A DNA stretch of 64,000 bases from Companilactobacillus nantensis DSM 16982 (GCF_001435815.1 NZ_AZFV01000018.1:1124-65123); one strand, 5' to 3'. Shown: positions 52,414 to 60,021, counted from the first letter of the stretch. Notes: a model not told the origin generated them from the sequence alone. Numbers and translations: made by a program.

Positions 52414-52893
52414 CTATCTAATCCGTAAAGATGAACTGACACTTAATTCAGCACCAGGAACATCCTTTCCTTCCTTTAACAATTCTTTGATACGTGTTTT
52501 GTCAGGCACTGTGGTAGTTTTACTTAAGTAAGCTGGAATTTTACCCTCATCAGGAATCTTTACAGAAGCAGGATTGTTCTGTATGTAAATAGTAAATTCT
52601 TTAGTCTTGATCTTAGTTTTACCAGTTATCTCCATTGCATCTTGCAAATTCTGCTTTAAGATACGGCGATTATTGTTGATAGATTGCGCACGTGCTGATA
52701 GTCGTTGAACTTCTTCACGCAACGCAACCTCATCTTTAGCAAGCTCTTTATCTACTTTTGCGTAACCCACAGCCTTATCCTCTATTGCGTCCTTAATAGA
52801 GTCCATAGTGTCGTTGAATGCTGTTGGGTCTACATCTTCTGCTAACTCAAGCAGTTTATGATAACTACCCGTTAATTCATATAATGTAGCCAT
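52414..52893 (-). CDS. Siphovirus Gp157 family protein
   Basis: 159 aa. The helical N-terminal half (YHKLLELAEDVDPTAFNDT) and the end with FTIYIQNNPASVKIPDEGKI are Gp157 marks. The family is linked to phage replication blocks and, in streptococci, to phage resistance. Two bases from the AAA gene. Confidence 0.87.
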   Translation of the reverse strand: MATLYELTGSYHKLLELAEDVDPTAFNDTMDSIKDAIEDKAVGYAKVDKELAKDEVALREEVQRLSARAQSINNNRRILKQNLQDAMEITGKTKIKTKEFTIYIQNNPASVKIPDEGKIPAYLSKTTTVPDKTRIKELLKEGKDVPGAELSVSSSLRIR

Positions 52894-52973
52894 TTATTTA
52901 TTCTCCCTCTGTGATATAATTTCCTTGTTAATTAATATTTAGTCGTAGTAGACGTTGTCATTCCTAATTTCCG

Positions 52974-53129
52974 TTAGGAGTGACTTTTTTGTTGCTCTAA
53001 TTTTCTAGCAGCTTCATGATATTTCTCACGATTACGATCTGACATCACCCATCGAAATAGAAGTTGCCTATTTCGATAATGGATTGAAGCCATAATCACC
53101 CTGTTGACGTGTTCACTGATTGTTACCAT
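52974..53129 (-). CDS. 51-aa basic hypothetical protein
   Basis: ATG 53129 with GGGAGGTGAG upstream. Basic and helical (HYRNRQLLFRWVMSDRNREK). Below usual ORF limits but with a strong RBS. Not recognised. Confidence 0.6.
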   Translation of the reverse strand: MVTISEHVNRVIMASIHYRNRQLLFRWVMSDRNREKYHEAARKLEQQKSHS

Positions 53130-53144
53130 GCTCTCACCTCCCTT

Positions 53145-53399
53145 CTATGAGTAATAGTGTTCAAAAGCACGTTTGATTTTTTCTTCGTAGTCATTTTTGT
53201 CATCTCGTAAAACTGAAATTGCAACTGCTAAGCGTTCAGCACTATTTGAATATGCTTCGGCATCATCTAAACTAGTTGCATTGTTTTGCATGTTGATTGC
53301 ACTTTCACGTGTAGCTTGAGCGTATCCAATTGAATTACATGCGTTGCCATATTGTCTAATTGCTTCGTTAATGTCTAAAATATCTTGATTAATAGCCAT
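53145..53399 (-). CDS. Hypothetical early phage protein
   Basis: 84 aa, helical (INEAIRQYGNACNSIGYAQA; EEKIKRAFEHYYS). Overlaps the upstream gene by 11 bp. Not recognised. Confidence 0.6.
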   Translation of the reverse strand: MAINQDILDINEAIRQYGNACNSIGYAQATRESAINMQNNATSLDDAEAYSNSAERLAVAISVLRDDKNDYEEKIKRAFEHYYS

Positions 53400-53748
53400 A
53401 TTGTTTTTCTCCTACTTTATGATGTCTGGATCGTTCATATACCATTTCTTCTTTTATATTCAAAAATATTCTTCTGGCTTTCATTGATTCATCGTTACTT
53501 ATATCTAGAACATTACTTACATTACAGATAACCTTAATCGGGATATAGAAAGCATTTTTAATTGAATCAAATCCTCTTTGCTTGTAACCTAGTGTTTTTT
53601 CTCTGTAGTCCATTTCTTCATAGCAAAAGTCTCTAATTTCTTTACTTACGAATTTCCAGCCTGGGCTAACCCTAGATATTTCTTCTTCATTCATAGCATC
53701 GCTAATTGCCTGTGAAATATAATTTTTATCTTCGATTGTCAGTGTCAT
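53389..53748 (-). CDS. Hypothetical early phage protein
   Basis: 119 aa, mixed charge (EDKNYISQAISDAMNEEEIS; ARRIFLNIKEEMVYERSRHH). The start overlaps the 35-aa gene before it as ATGA. Not recognised. Confidence 0.6.
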   Translation of the reverse strand: MTLTIEDKNYISQAISDAMNEEEISRVSPGWKFVSKEIRDFCYEEMDYREKTLGYKQRGFDSIKNAFYIPIKVICNVSNVLDISNDESMKARRIFLNIKEEMVYERSRHHKVGEKQYGY

Positions 53749-53852
53749 TCTTGTTCATCTCCTGTTAATTTATCGTCAATGTATTGATCATATGGTTCAC
53801 AGTCACCGACTGGGCTGTATTCGTCATCGTTTCTGATTCTTATGTCTGTCAT
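53745..53852 (-). CDS. 35-aa acidic peptide
   Basis: ATG 53852 after GAGGAGAAACAC. Very acidic product (MTDIRIRNDDEYSPVG... DDKLTGDEQE). Coupled to the next gene through ATGA. It reads away from the plus-strand minigene at 53900, so the two units diverge. Confidence 0.5.
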   Translation of the reverse strand: MTDIRIRNDDEYSPVGDCEPYDQYIDDKLTGDEQE

Positions 53853-53865
53853 GTGTTTCTCCTCT

Positions 53866-53873
53866 GATATAAT
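53866..53873 (+). promoter_or_regulatory. Extended -10 promoter of the 53900 minigene
   Basis: TGATATAAT gives TGnTATAAT exactly, about 27 bp before the ATG. No strong -35. Confidence 0.55.
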
Positions 53874-53899
53874 TTTTCTTGAGAAAGGAAGTGATAATA

Positions 53900-54217
53900 A
53901 TGGGATTAGAATTAAACGGTTTTGATGATCTTTCTAAACAATTGGATGAGTCAATTAAAAAGGTTCATGACTATGCTGGTGATCATCAAGTATCCTTTGA
54001 TGACATGTTTATTGATTCATTTGTTCAAAAATATACAAAATACAATGATATGAATGAATTCTTTAAAGCTGTTGGCATTGTCGATAATGAAAGTTTCGAT
54101 AAAATGCCTGACGCAACTTTAGATAAACATGTTTCTGAAAATACTAAGTTCTCCACTTGGGAAGAAATGCAGAACAAGGCATTGGAAGAATACGTCACTC
54201 GTCAAATCGGATTTTAG
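53900..54217 (+). CDS. Phage homologue of the att-site gene product
   Basis: 105 aa from ATG 53900 (AAAGGAAG RBS). The C-terminal 60 residues (EFFKAVGIVDNE... HVSENTKFSTWEEMQNKALEEYV) match the protein of the host gene at 59608 (EEFFESVGVTS... HVQRSTKFSSWQEML). It stands alone on the plus strand against the early operon. The domain is common in small proteins of lactobacilli and their phages; its role is unknown. Confidence 0.72.
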   Translation: MGLELNGFDDLSKQLDESIKKVHDYAGDHQVSFDDMFIDSFVQKYTKYNDMNEFFKAVGIVDNESFDKMPDATLDKHVSENTKFSTWEEMQNKALEEYVTRQIGF

Positions 54218-54338
54218 CTTTAAATTCATCAATTTCTTTTAAGACACTCGCCAGCTCTTCGGATAAGGCCTGTGCCTTTTTTAATTTCTTTGCTAACTCA
54301 TCAATGTTGGTTATTCGATACTTAATCTTCTTATCCAT
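54195..54338 (-). CDS. Small coiled-coil protein
   Basis: 47 aa from ATG 54338 (AGGAGGG RBS), almost wholly helical (NIDELAKKLKKAQALSEELA). Its end overlaps the plus-strand minigene by 23 bp, so the transcripts would be antisense there. Confidence 0.6.
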   Translation of the reverse strand: MDKKIKYRITNIDELAKKLKKAQALSEELASVLKEIDEFKAKIRFDE

Positions 54339-54352
54339 ATCCACATCCCTCC

Positions 54353-54478
54353 TTACATATAAAAGTCTGTATTTTCTTTCAGCCAACCGCGGATACCGTG
54401 AAATTTAGTTAGCTCGTATGTAACGAACCAAACTACAACTGGCACCCACACGATTGCTGGTATTGATATGCTTCTCAT
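54353..54478 (-). CDS. 41-aa membrane peptide
   Basis: ATG 54478 with GGGAGC upstream. Hydrophobic helix SIPAIVWVPVVVWFVTYEL, polar end. Not recognised. Confidence 0.5.
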   Translation of the reverse strand: MRSISIPAIVWVPVVVWFVTYELTKFHGIRGWLKENTDFYM

Positions 54479-54503
54479 AAAACTTTGCTCCCACGCTTGT
54501 TTT

Positions 54504-54764
54504 TTATTTAGTCAATAAATACTTGTCTACTTCTTCTTTGTTATAGAACTTCGTTCCACCTACAATATGAAACGGCAAATCCTGTAAGTGATCTCGAATC
54601 GCATTATTTGAGATTGGCAGATAATCAACCAAGTCTTTCCACTTCATCCAAGTTTTTGACTGGCTTGATTGTTCGATTGCTTCGGAAACTTTTCCATAAA
54701 TCTGATTCTGAATACCTGTTAACTGTTGTTCACTTAACATGATTTCAATCGGTCTTGTTTGCAT
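54504..54764 (-). CDS. Small DNA-binding protein (excisionase-like HTH)
   Basis: 86 aa from ATG 54764, with AAGGAAG upstream; GTG 54773 is the other choice. The C-terminal part has a winged-helix look (MKWKDLVDYLPISNNAIRDH, then FHIVGGTKFYNKEEVDKYL), as in helix-turn-helix type 17 excisionase-like proteins. Role as Xis or early regulator not settled. Confidence 0.62.
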   Translation of the reverse strand: MQTRPIEIMLSEQQLTGIQNQIYGKVSEAIEQSSQSKTWMKWKDLVDYLPISNNAIRDHLQDLPFHIVGGTKFYNKEEVDKYLLTK

Positions 54765-54785
54765 GTAATTCACTTCCTTTATGCT

Positions 54786-54793
54786 GGTATAAT
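54786..54793 (+). promoter_or_regulatory. Extended -10 promoter of the 54829 minigene
   Basis: TGGTATAAT fits TGnTATAAT exactly, 35 bp before the ATG, in the divergent gap with the 54504 gene. Confidence 0.5.
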
Positions 54794-54828
54794 TTAGTTA
54801 TTCCACATACATTCGAGGTGAAAATAAT

Positions 54829-54987
54829 ATGGTTTCTGAACGTGAACATCAAATGGCAATGGCTTTTGCACAAGCCGATGTTGTTGCAAGTAATGCTGAG
54901 CATGAAACTGAAAAGCTAGAAATATTTGAAGAAGCTTACAAACATGCTCTAGATGAATTTGAAGGACACTATCAAGATTTAAACTAA
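54829..54987 (+). CDS. 52-aa acidic plus-strand minigene
   Basis: ATG 54829 with GAGGTG upstream. Acidic helical product (MVSEREHQMAMAFAQADVV...). Ends 9 bp inside the convergent 54979 gene. Not recognised. Confidence 0.58.
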   Translation: MVSEREHQMAMAFAQADVVASNAEHETEKLEIFEEAYKHALDEFEGHYQDLN

Positions 54988-55140
54988 TCTGATTTTCGCA
55001 TCTTTTTTTAAATCACTAGATAGATCTTCAAGAATTGCTTGAGCTTGCTCGAATGTCAAATGACGTTCTTGTAGGCTCTTTTTAATTTCTTCTTTAGAAC
55101 TCAAATACCAGTCTTCTTTGACATAGTTAAATCTGTCCAT
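54979..55140 (-). CDS. 53-aa early phage protein
   Basis: ATG 55140 with GGAGGTG upstream. MDRFNYVKEDWYLSSKEEIK..., helical C-terminal part. Lies directly after the antirepressor gene. Not recognised. Confidence 0.6.
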   Translation of the reverse strand: MDRFNYVKEDWYLSSKEEIKKSLQERHLTFEQAQAILEDLSSDLKKDAKIRLV

Positions 55141-55143
55141 GTG

Positions 55144-55941
55144 TTACACCTCCACGTGTTCTCTAATAAATTTCAAACCTTCGTCAAAATACATCCACTG
55201 TGGAACTTCTTTATCAGAGTATTTAGACTTACTATTTGACCAACGACCATATTTGTTTTGACCAGGTTGTTCTGCTTTGATTCCGAATTTGTTAGCAATA
55301 CGACCAACCTTATTAGCGGTAAGCCCAACTTGATTTCCAACATCGGTCGCTGAATACTCCTTTTTTTTCATGACCGGAATAGTCATTTCTCCAGTTAATT
55401 CTTTAGCTGCATTAGCTAGTAATGATTGTTTCGAAGAATTAGATTCAGTTGCCATAGCAATTCGGTACATCAAATTTGCTTTTCTAGTAGCTGCATTCTT
55501 CTCCATAATTTCCAAGCGCTTGTCTTTTACAATCAATGGATTGTTCTCTCGAACCGCAACCCGCATATTGAAATAGTTATCAACCAATTGGTCATACAGT
55601 TCCCAAGCTTTATCATCTTCAAGTAATTTAAGTAATTTGCTATAACCACGCTCAGATAATAGATAAATATTCTTTGTGGCATTAATTTGATTTTGACTAA
55701 ATCCGCTCTCGTTTAAAACGATAGCGAAATTACCAGTTTTTAAATCGATAAGATCAATGTCTTTCTTAAACCTTTTAATGTTTCTATTTATTAATTCATT
55801 GATACGTCCAACAGTTGTACCATGGATCTTTGCAATATCTTTAACTAACATTGCTTTTTTATCTTTACCGAAGCCGCCTTCAATTCCTATAAATTCAATT
55901 GATCCAATTTTCTCTTTACCAATTACTTTTAAATTATTCAT
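55144..55941 (-). CDS. Phage antirepressor with ORF6N domain
   Basis: 265 aa from ATG 55941 (AGGAAG RBS). The N-terminal ORF6N domain (MLVKDIAKIHGTTVGRINEL, NIYLLSERGYSKLLKLLEDD) is followed by a C-terminal DNA-binding part with YSATDVGNQVGLTANKVGRI. Such proteins counter CI-type repressors. It comes right after the Cro-like gene. Confidence 0.85.
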   Translation of the reverse strand: MNNLKVIGKEKIGSIEFIGIEGGFGKDKKAMLVKDIAKIHGTTVGRINELINRNIKRFKKDIDLIDLKTGNFAIVLNESGFSQNQINATKNIYLLSERGYSKLLKLLEDDKAWELYDQLVDNYFNMRVAVRENNPLIVKDKRLEIMEKNAATRKANLMYRIAMATESNSSKQSLLANAAKELTGEMTIPVMKKKEYSATDVGNQVGLTANKVGRIANKFGIKAEQPGQNKYGRWSNSKSKYSDKEVPQWMYFDEGLKFIREHVEV

Positions 55942-55988
55942 TACTTTCTTCCTTCCTAAAACTTTTGATTCGCAATTATATTTTTCAA

Positions 55989-56225
55989 TCAATGAATCCG
56001 TTCTTTATTGGGAACGTCATTTGTAAAAAAAATCCCGAGCTCATCCCTTGAGAATCCAAGGATAGTGGCCATTTTAGCTAATTCATCAGCACCAATCGAT
56101 ACGAAACCATTTTCACGTTTTGCATAAGGTGTTCTTGTGCTCCAGCCCATGCGACTCGCCATTTGATCTTGTGTGATTCCTTTTGCAATTCGTTCTGCTT
56201 TTAATCTTCTCAAATTGATCGTCAT
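55989..56225 (-). CDS. Cro-like HTH repressor
   Basis: 78 aa XRE-family HTH (LRRLKAERIAKGITQDQMASR) from ATG 56225, 9 nt after GGAGG. First gene of the early operon under PR. Controls the lytic/lysogenic choice against the CI-like repressor. Confidence 0.87.
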   Translation of the reverse strand: MTINLRRLKAERIAKGITQDQMASRMGWSTRTPYAKRENGFVSIGADELAKMATILGFSRDELGIFFTNDVPNKERIH

Positions 56226-56262
56226 TGTCAATCACCTCCGTTCTCTTTCGAGTACGATACTT

Positions 56263-56291
56263 ACTATAAATGGTATGTTCTCGTTTGTCAA
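56263..56291 (-). promoter_or_regulatory. Early lytic promoter PR
   Basis: -35 TTGACA (56291-56286) and -10 TATAGT (56268-56263), exactly 17 bp apart, directed at the Cro-like gene. GTTCTC half-sites near both ends (about 56241 and 56277) may be operator parts. Confidence 0.8.
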
Positions 56292-56337
56292 CACTTTTTG
56301 CTAAATTAAATACATAAAGATGTTTTATTCCTATATA

Positions 56338-56366
56338 TTGTATTCTTTTGGGAACGATGATATAAT
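56338..56366 (+). promoter_or_regulatory. Repressor promoter PL/PRM
   Basis: -35 TTGTAT (56338) and -10 TATAAT (56361), 17 bp apart, with an extended TGA before the -10. Directed at the CI-like gene. GGGAAC lies in the spacer, inverted to the GTTCTC sites near PR. Confidence 0.78.
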
Positions 56367-56415
56367 AGAAACATGTTAAGGAAACATAGTATTTAAATAG
56401 TTTTAGGAGAAAATT

Positions 56416-57030
56416 ATGAGAACTAACGATGAAATTATGAATATATTAGATGATTTAAAATCAAAACAAAATTTATCTATAAGTGAAATAGCACGCAGAA
56501 CCGGTATGGCTAAATCAGCTGTTTCCAGATATTTTAATAGAACAAGAGAATTCCCTTTAAATCGCGTAAATGATTTTGCCAAAGCATTTCATATAGAACC
56601 TGATTATTTATTGAATATCGATAACTCTCAATCTCCTAAGCATAAAACTGTAATGATTCCTATACTAGGCGAAATTGCATGTGGAGATCCAATAACTGCA
56701 GAAGAAAATATAGAAGGATATTTGGAGGAGCCTGAGGACTCGCTCCCAAGTGGTACCGTATTCTATCTAGTTGCTAAAGGTCATTCAATGGAACCTACCA
56801 TTCCTAATGGCTCCAATGTCTTAATTAGAGAGCAACCAGAAGTTGAGGACGATGAAATAGCTGCAGTCCTAGTTAATAGTGACACTGAGGCAACTTTGAA
56901 AAGAGTAAAACACCAAGGCAATATGATTATGCTAATGCCTGATAATAAAGATTACAGTCCAATTATTATCACTTCAGATAATCCCGTAAGAATTTTAGGT
57001 AAGGCCATTCGCTATACTACTAACCTCTGA
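56416..57030 (+). CDS. CI-like repressor with LexA/S24 self-cleavage domain
   Basis: 204 aa. N-terminal HTH (LSISEIARRTGMAKSAVSRYF). The S24 domain has the cleavage site region EIACGDP (Cys-Gly instead of the common Ala-Gly; phi80 CI also uses Cys-Gly), nucleophile Ser in GHSMEP and Lys in ATLKRV. SOS-triggered loss would induce the prophage. RBS AGGAG. Confidence 0.92.
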   Translation: MRTNDEIMNILDDLKSKQNLSISEIARRTGMAKSAVSRYFNRTREFPLNRVNDFAKAFHIEPDYLLNIDNSQSPKHKTVMIPILGEIACGDPITAEENIEGYLEEPEDSLPSGTVFYLVAKGHSMEPTIPNGSNVLIREQPEVEDDEIAAVLVNSDTEATLKRVKHQGNMIMLMPDNKDYSPIIITSDNPVRILGKAIRYTTNL

Positions 57031-57069
57031 TATACTTATACTGATTAAATATATATTTATGGGGGAAAT

Positions 57070-57738
57070 ATGAACGATATATCAATAATAATTAAAACAC
57101 CATTCACAACTGCAATTGATACTAAGGAATCTGAAATTTTAATTAACAGATCAGGCGTTGATTCAGTAGTTGAATATGGTCCAGACAAACGCCAAGATAT
57201 TCAATATAGCGATATTAAAAGTATTGATTTTAAACCTGTTGATGAAACTGATGGTTATATCAAAATAATGGGTTTAGAAAATGCTACTATACCTTTTGAC
57301 AATGCTGAGCTTAATTCAAAAATGCAATCTTTATCAGATTTTTTAAATGGCAAAATAACGAATTATATGGACTCTGGACAAGCGCAGGGAAACAGTGAAT
57401 TTGAATACTGTTATAACTGTGGTTCAAAGATAACTAAAGGAATCAAATTTTGCCCTAATTGTGGAGCAGATCAATACAACAAAAACGCTGTATCTAATCA
57501 ATCCAATACAACCTCAAATGCTTGGGGAATTTGGCTAACTATTGGTTGGATATGCTTTTCAATAGCCTTAATACCAAAATTGAGCATTTTTCAACTATCA
57601 GCTTTTGTAATTGGTTTAACCGTTCAATTTAAATATGGACATAAAGCAGCTGGTATGGCTTTATGGATAACTTCTCTAGTTATTTTCATACTCTCATTTA
57701 TGTTTGGATTTATGCTTGGATATTATTATGGTATTTAA
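57070..57738 (+). CDS. Lysogenic cargo: zinc-ribbon membrane protein
   Basis: 222 aa. N-terminal PH-like or beta part (residues 1-100), then zinc ribbon YCYNCGSKITKGIKFCPNCG near 114-133, then two or three membrane helices. It lies between repressor and integrase where lysogens express phage-exclusion or similar genes. No function shown. Confidence 0.75.
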   Translation: MNDISIIIKTPFTTAIDTKESEILINRSGVDSVVEYGPDKRQDIQYSDIKSIDFKPVDETDGYIKIMGLENATIPFDNAELNSKMQSLSDFLNGKITNYMDSGQAQGNSEFEYCYNCGSKITKGIKFCPNCGADQYNKNAVSNQSNTTSNAWGIWLTIGWICFSIALIPKLSIFQLSAFVIGLTVQFKYGHKAAGMALWITSLVIFILSFMFGFMLGYYYGI

Positions 57739-57827
57739 ATCACACAAAAATAAATCTAAGTTTCAAGTAGGCTTTCAGTCCAAATACTGAACGACATTAA
57801 AAGCTGAAAACAAAGGGGAAATTTATA

Positions 57828-58193
57828 ATGATAAGCTCATATAAAAAATTCTGGAATAATATTTTTAATTTTTCAAGCACTAGTTCTCGCTCTGATTATT
57901 GGTGGCCAGTAATCATAAATTATATCTTGTCTGGTTTGATTATTAGCATCATTCAAAAAATGATGGGGCACCCAATTGAGGACATATATAACCTCACCGA
58001 TTTGACAGCAAACTGGGCACTTTATATTATAAATATCATCGTTTGGATAGGAACATTTACAGTAAAGGTTCGTAGATTACATGACACCGATCGTTCAGGC
58101 TGGTGGTTATTAATCGATTTGATTCCAGTAATCGGTACAATTTGGTTCTTTATATTAATGATATTACCTTCAAAAAGAAGCCGTTGGAACTAA
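57828..58193 (+). CDS. Lysogenic cargo: DUF805 membrane protein
   Basis: 121 aa DUF805: FNFSSTSSRSDYWW at the start and VRRLHDTDRSGWW / FFILMILPSKRS at the end, with three hydrophobic parts. The family is inner-membrane and of unknown role. RBS AAAGGGGAA. Ends at the terminator at 58202. Confidence 0.8.
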   Translation: MISSYKKFWNNIFNFSSTSSRSDYWWPVIINYILSGLIISIIQKMMGHPIEDIYNLTDLTANWALYIINIIVWIGTFTVKVRRLHDTDRSGWWLLIDLIPVIGTIWFFILMILPSKRSRWN

Positions 58194-58201
58194 ATAATTG
58201 T

Positions 58202-58232
58202 AAATAAGTCTCATGTAGGCTTATTTATTTTT
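58202..58232 (+). terminator. Terminator after the DUF805 gene
   Basis: AAATAAG pairs with CTTATTT, plus inner pairs, then ATTTTT. Closes the repressor-cargo unit before integrase. Confidence 0.7.
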
Positions 58233-58306
58233 ACCAAATTTTAAGGAGGTGATGCCCTATTCTTACTCTAAATTTGCGCTCCCACGCTTAATTAGGAGTA
58301 AATAAA

Positions 58307-59497
58307 ATGAGTTCAATAACAAAATATAAATTAAAAAACGGTAAGGAACTATACAGAGTTCAATATACAGCGGGCATAGATTCATTAACAAATAAACCTG
58401 CCAGAAGGTCTAAAAGAGGTTTCAAGACGCAAAGAGATGCAAAACTATGGATGGCTAAAACTCTAACAGACATAGATATGTACGGTTTTGTCTCTAACCC
58501 AGATGCCACTTTTAAGGAAGTTTATGAGTCCTTCAGCATTAGATATGCGCAAACCGTAAAATCAAGCACATACAACCGCGTAGAAGGACTATTTAAAAAA
58601 CACATTCTTCCAGTCTTTGGTAAAAAGCAAATTAAAAAGATAACAATTTCAATGTGTCAAGAAATGGCTAATAAGTGGTCTAAAAAGTATGTTGGATATT
58701 CATGTCTTATCAATTATACAAGTAGAATATTTAACGAAGCACTTATTTCAAATATTGTTCATAGTAACCCAATGAAATTGATTGTTTTTCCAAAAGGAAC
58801 AAAAAAAGACACTCACAAATTAAGTGAGGATAAATTTTGGGATAAATCTGAACTGCAAATATTTTTAAGTCAATCAAAAAAATACTACAGCAAAAAAAAT
58901 TCAGAAGCAGTAGCTTTATTTAGATTATTAGCTTTTACGGGAATGCGAAAAGGTGAACTTATCGCTTTGCAAGTGAAAGATTTTAGCTATAAAAATAAGA
59001 CGCTAGTTATCAATAAAACGTTAACTACAAATAAGAATCATAAAAAATCTGTCGATAGTCCTAAAACAGAAAACGGCACACGCACTATATATCTTGATCA
59101 GAATACCGCAAATATTTTGAATCATTGGATACATACAATGCATAAAAAAATGCTTGCTTTAGGATATAACACATCGTCGTCCGAACAACTATTGTTTCCA
59201 AGTCGAAGAAATAGTCTAATGACACCATTAAACGTAAACAAGTGGATGGATAAAATCATTAATTCATATAACGATGATGACAAAAATGAAATAAAGCTTA
59301 AGAGAATTACGCCCCATGGATTACGACATACATGGATTACAATGGCTGTAGAATCAAAAAAGATGACTATCAAGCAGATTCAGCAACAAGTTGGAGACAG
59401 TGATGTGAGTACAATTCTGAATATCTACACACATGTTACCAAGGAAGCTAGCAAGAAAACAATAGATAGTTTTACCGATTATGTTGGTATAGAATAA
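58307..59497 (+). CDS. int: Tyrosine integrase
   Basis: 396 aa. N-terminal arm-binding domain (YKLKNGKELYRVQYTA... TQRDAKLWM), core-binding SAM-like domain (about 65-160) and catalytic domain with Arg in TGMRKGEL, HxxR in HGLRHTW, His/Tyr in IYTHVT. It ends 78 bp from attR, next to its own arm sites. RBS TAGGAG. Confidence 0.94.
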   Translation: MSSITKYKLKNGKELYRVQYTAGIDSLTNKPARRSKRGFKTQRDAKLWMAKTLTDIDMYGFVSNPDATFKEVYESFSIRYAQTVKSSTYNRVEGLFKKHILPVFGKKQIKKITISMCQEMANKWSKKYVGYSCLINYTSRIFNEALISNIVHSNPMKLIVFPKGTKKDTHKLSEDKFWDKSELQIFLSQSKKYYSKKNSEAVALFRLLAFTGMRKGELIALQVKDFSYKNKTLVINKTLTTNKNHKKSVDSPKTENGTRTIYLDQNTANILNHWIHTMHKKMLALGYNTSSSEQLLFPSRRNSLMTPLNVNKWMDKIINSYNDDDKNEIKLKRITPHGLRHTWITMAVESKKMTIKQIQQQVGDSDVSTILNIYTHVTKEASKKTIDSFTDYVGIE

Positions 59498-59500
59498 AAG

Positions 59501-59521
59501 TGAGTCACGGAGTGAGTCACG
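59501..59521 (+). repeat. Paired TGAGTCACG sites, candidate integrase arm-type sites (right)
   Basis: TGAGTCACG at 59501-59509 and 59513-59521, 12 bp apart, right after the integrase stop. They match the pair inside attL. Confidence 0.65.
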
Positions 59522-59534
59522 CTAATTACGCAAC

Positions 59535-59553
59535 ATACAAAATCCTTTTGTAT
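59535..59553 (+). terminator. Small hairpin after integrase
   Basis: ATACAAAA pairs perfectly with TTTTGTAT around TCC. AT-rich; could end integrase transcription before the host gene. Confidence 0.5.
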
Positions 59554-59575
59554 CAATGCTAAAACGTGGTTCGAT

Positions 59576-59607
59576 TGAATAGTAAATAATTTTAGGGGAT
59601 TATTATT
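59576..59607 (+). repeat. attR: attR core, 32-bp direct repeat
   Basis: Identical to 15495-15526. Its last base directly precedes the ATG of the 59608 gene and its AGGGGA is that gene's RBS, so the core is a 5' leader rather than a tRNA gene. Confidence 0.95.
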
Positions 59608-59898
59608 ATGCAAACCAAACAAAGACTGGAGCTCATTGAACAAGAATGTCAAATTAGAAATGATCTAAATAAAATTCAATTTACCCATTACTTCACAAAC
59701 CAATTCATGGAACGAAATACGAAATTTTTTTGTATTGAAGAATTCTTCGAATCCGTTGGCGTAACGAGTCAAAATGCATTGGAACGACTGCCCATTGAAT
59801 CTTGGGAAAACCACGTTCAACGGTCAACCAAATTTTCCTCGTGGCAAGAAATGCTTAATTCTGCTGGGGAGGAGTATGCCCTAACCAATTTTCAATAG
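59608..59898 (+). CDS. Small host protein at the attachment site
   Basis: 96 aa. Helical, with the C-terminal pattern EEFFESVGVTSQN... HVQRSTKFSSWQEMLNSAGEEYA that is shared with the phage gene at 53900. Function unknown. The start follows the att core RBS. In the lysogen its former promoter lies at attL, 44 kb away; no clear promoter is seen between integrase and this gene. Confidence 0.75.
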   Translation: MQTKQRLELIEQECQIRNDLNKIQFTHYFTNQFMERNTKFFCIEEFFESVGVTSQNALERLPIESWENHVQRSTKFSSWQEMLNSAGEEYALTNFQ

Positions 59899-60021
59899 TT
59901 AGGAATCTCCAGTTATTTGATGATATATTTTTGAAATTATAAATCAATTAATAAAGGACTGTGTCTAATCGGATATTTAACTAAATCCCGATTATATACA
60001 GTCCTTTTCATTTACCATTTC

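Noticed and set aside
59576-59607. att core as the 3' end of a tRNA gene
   Set aside because: The core has no tRNA arms; it is a leader with RBS in front of a protein gene.
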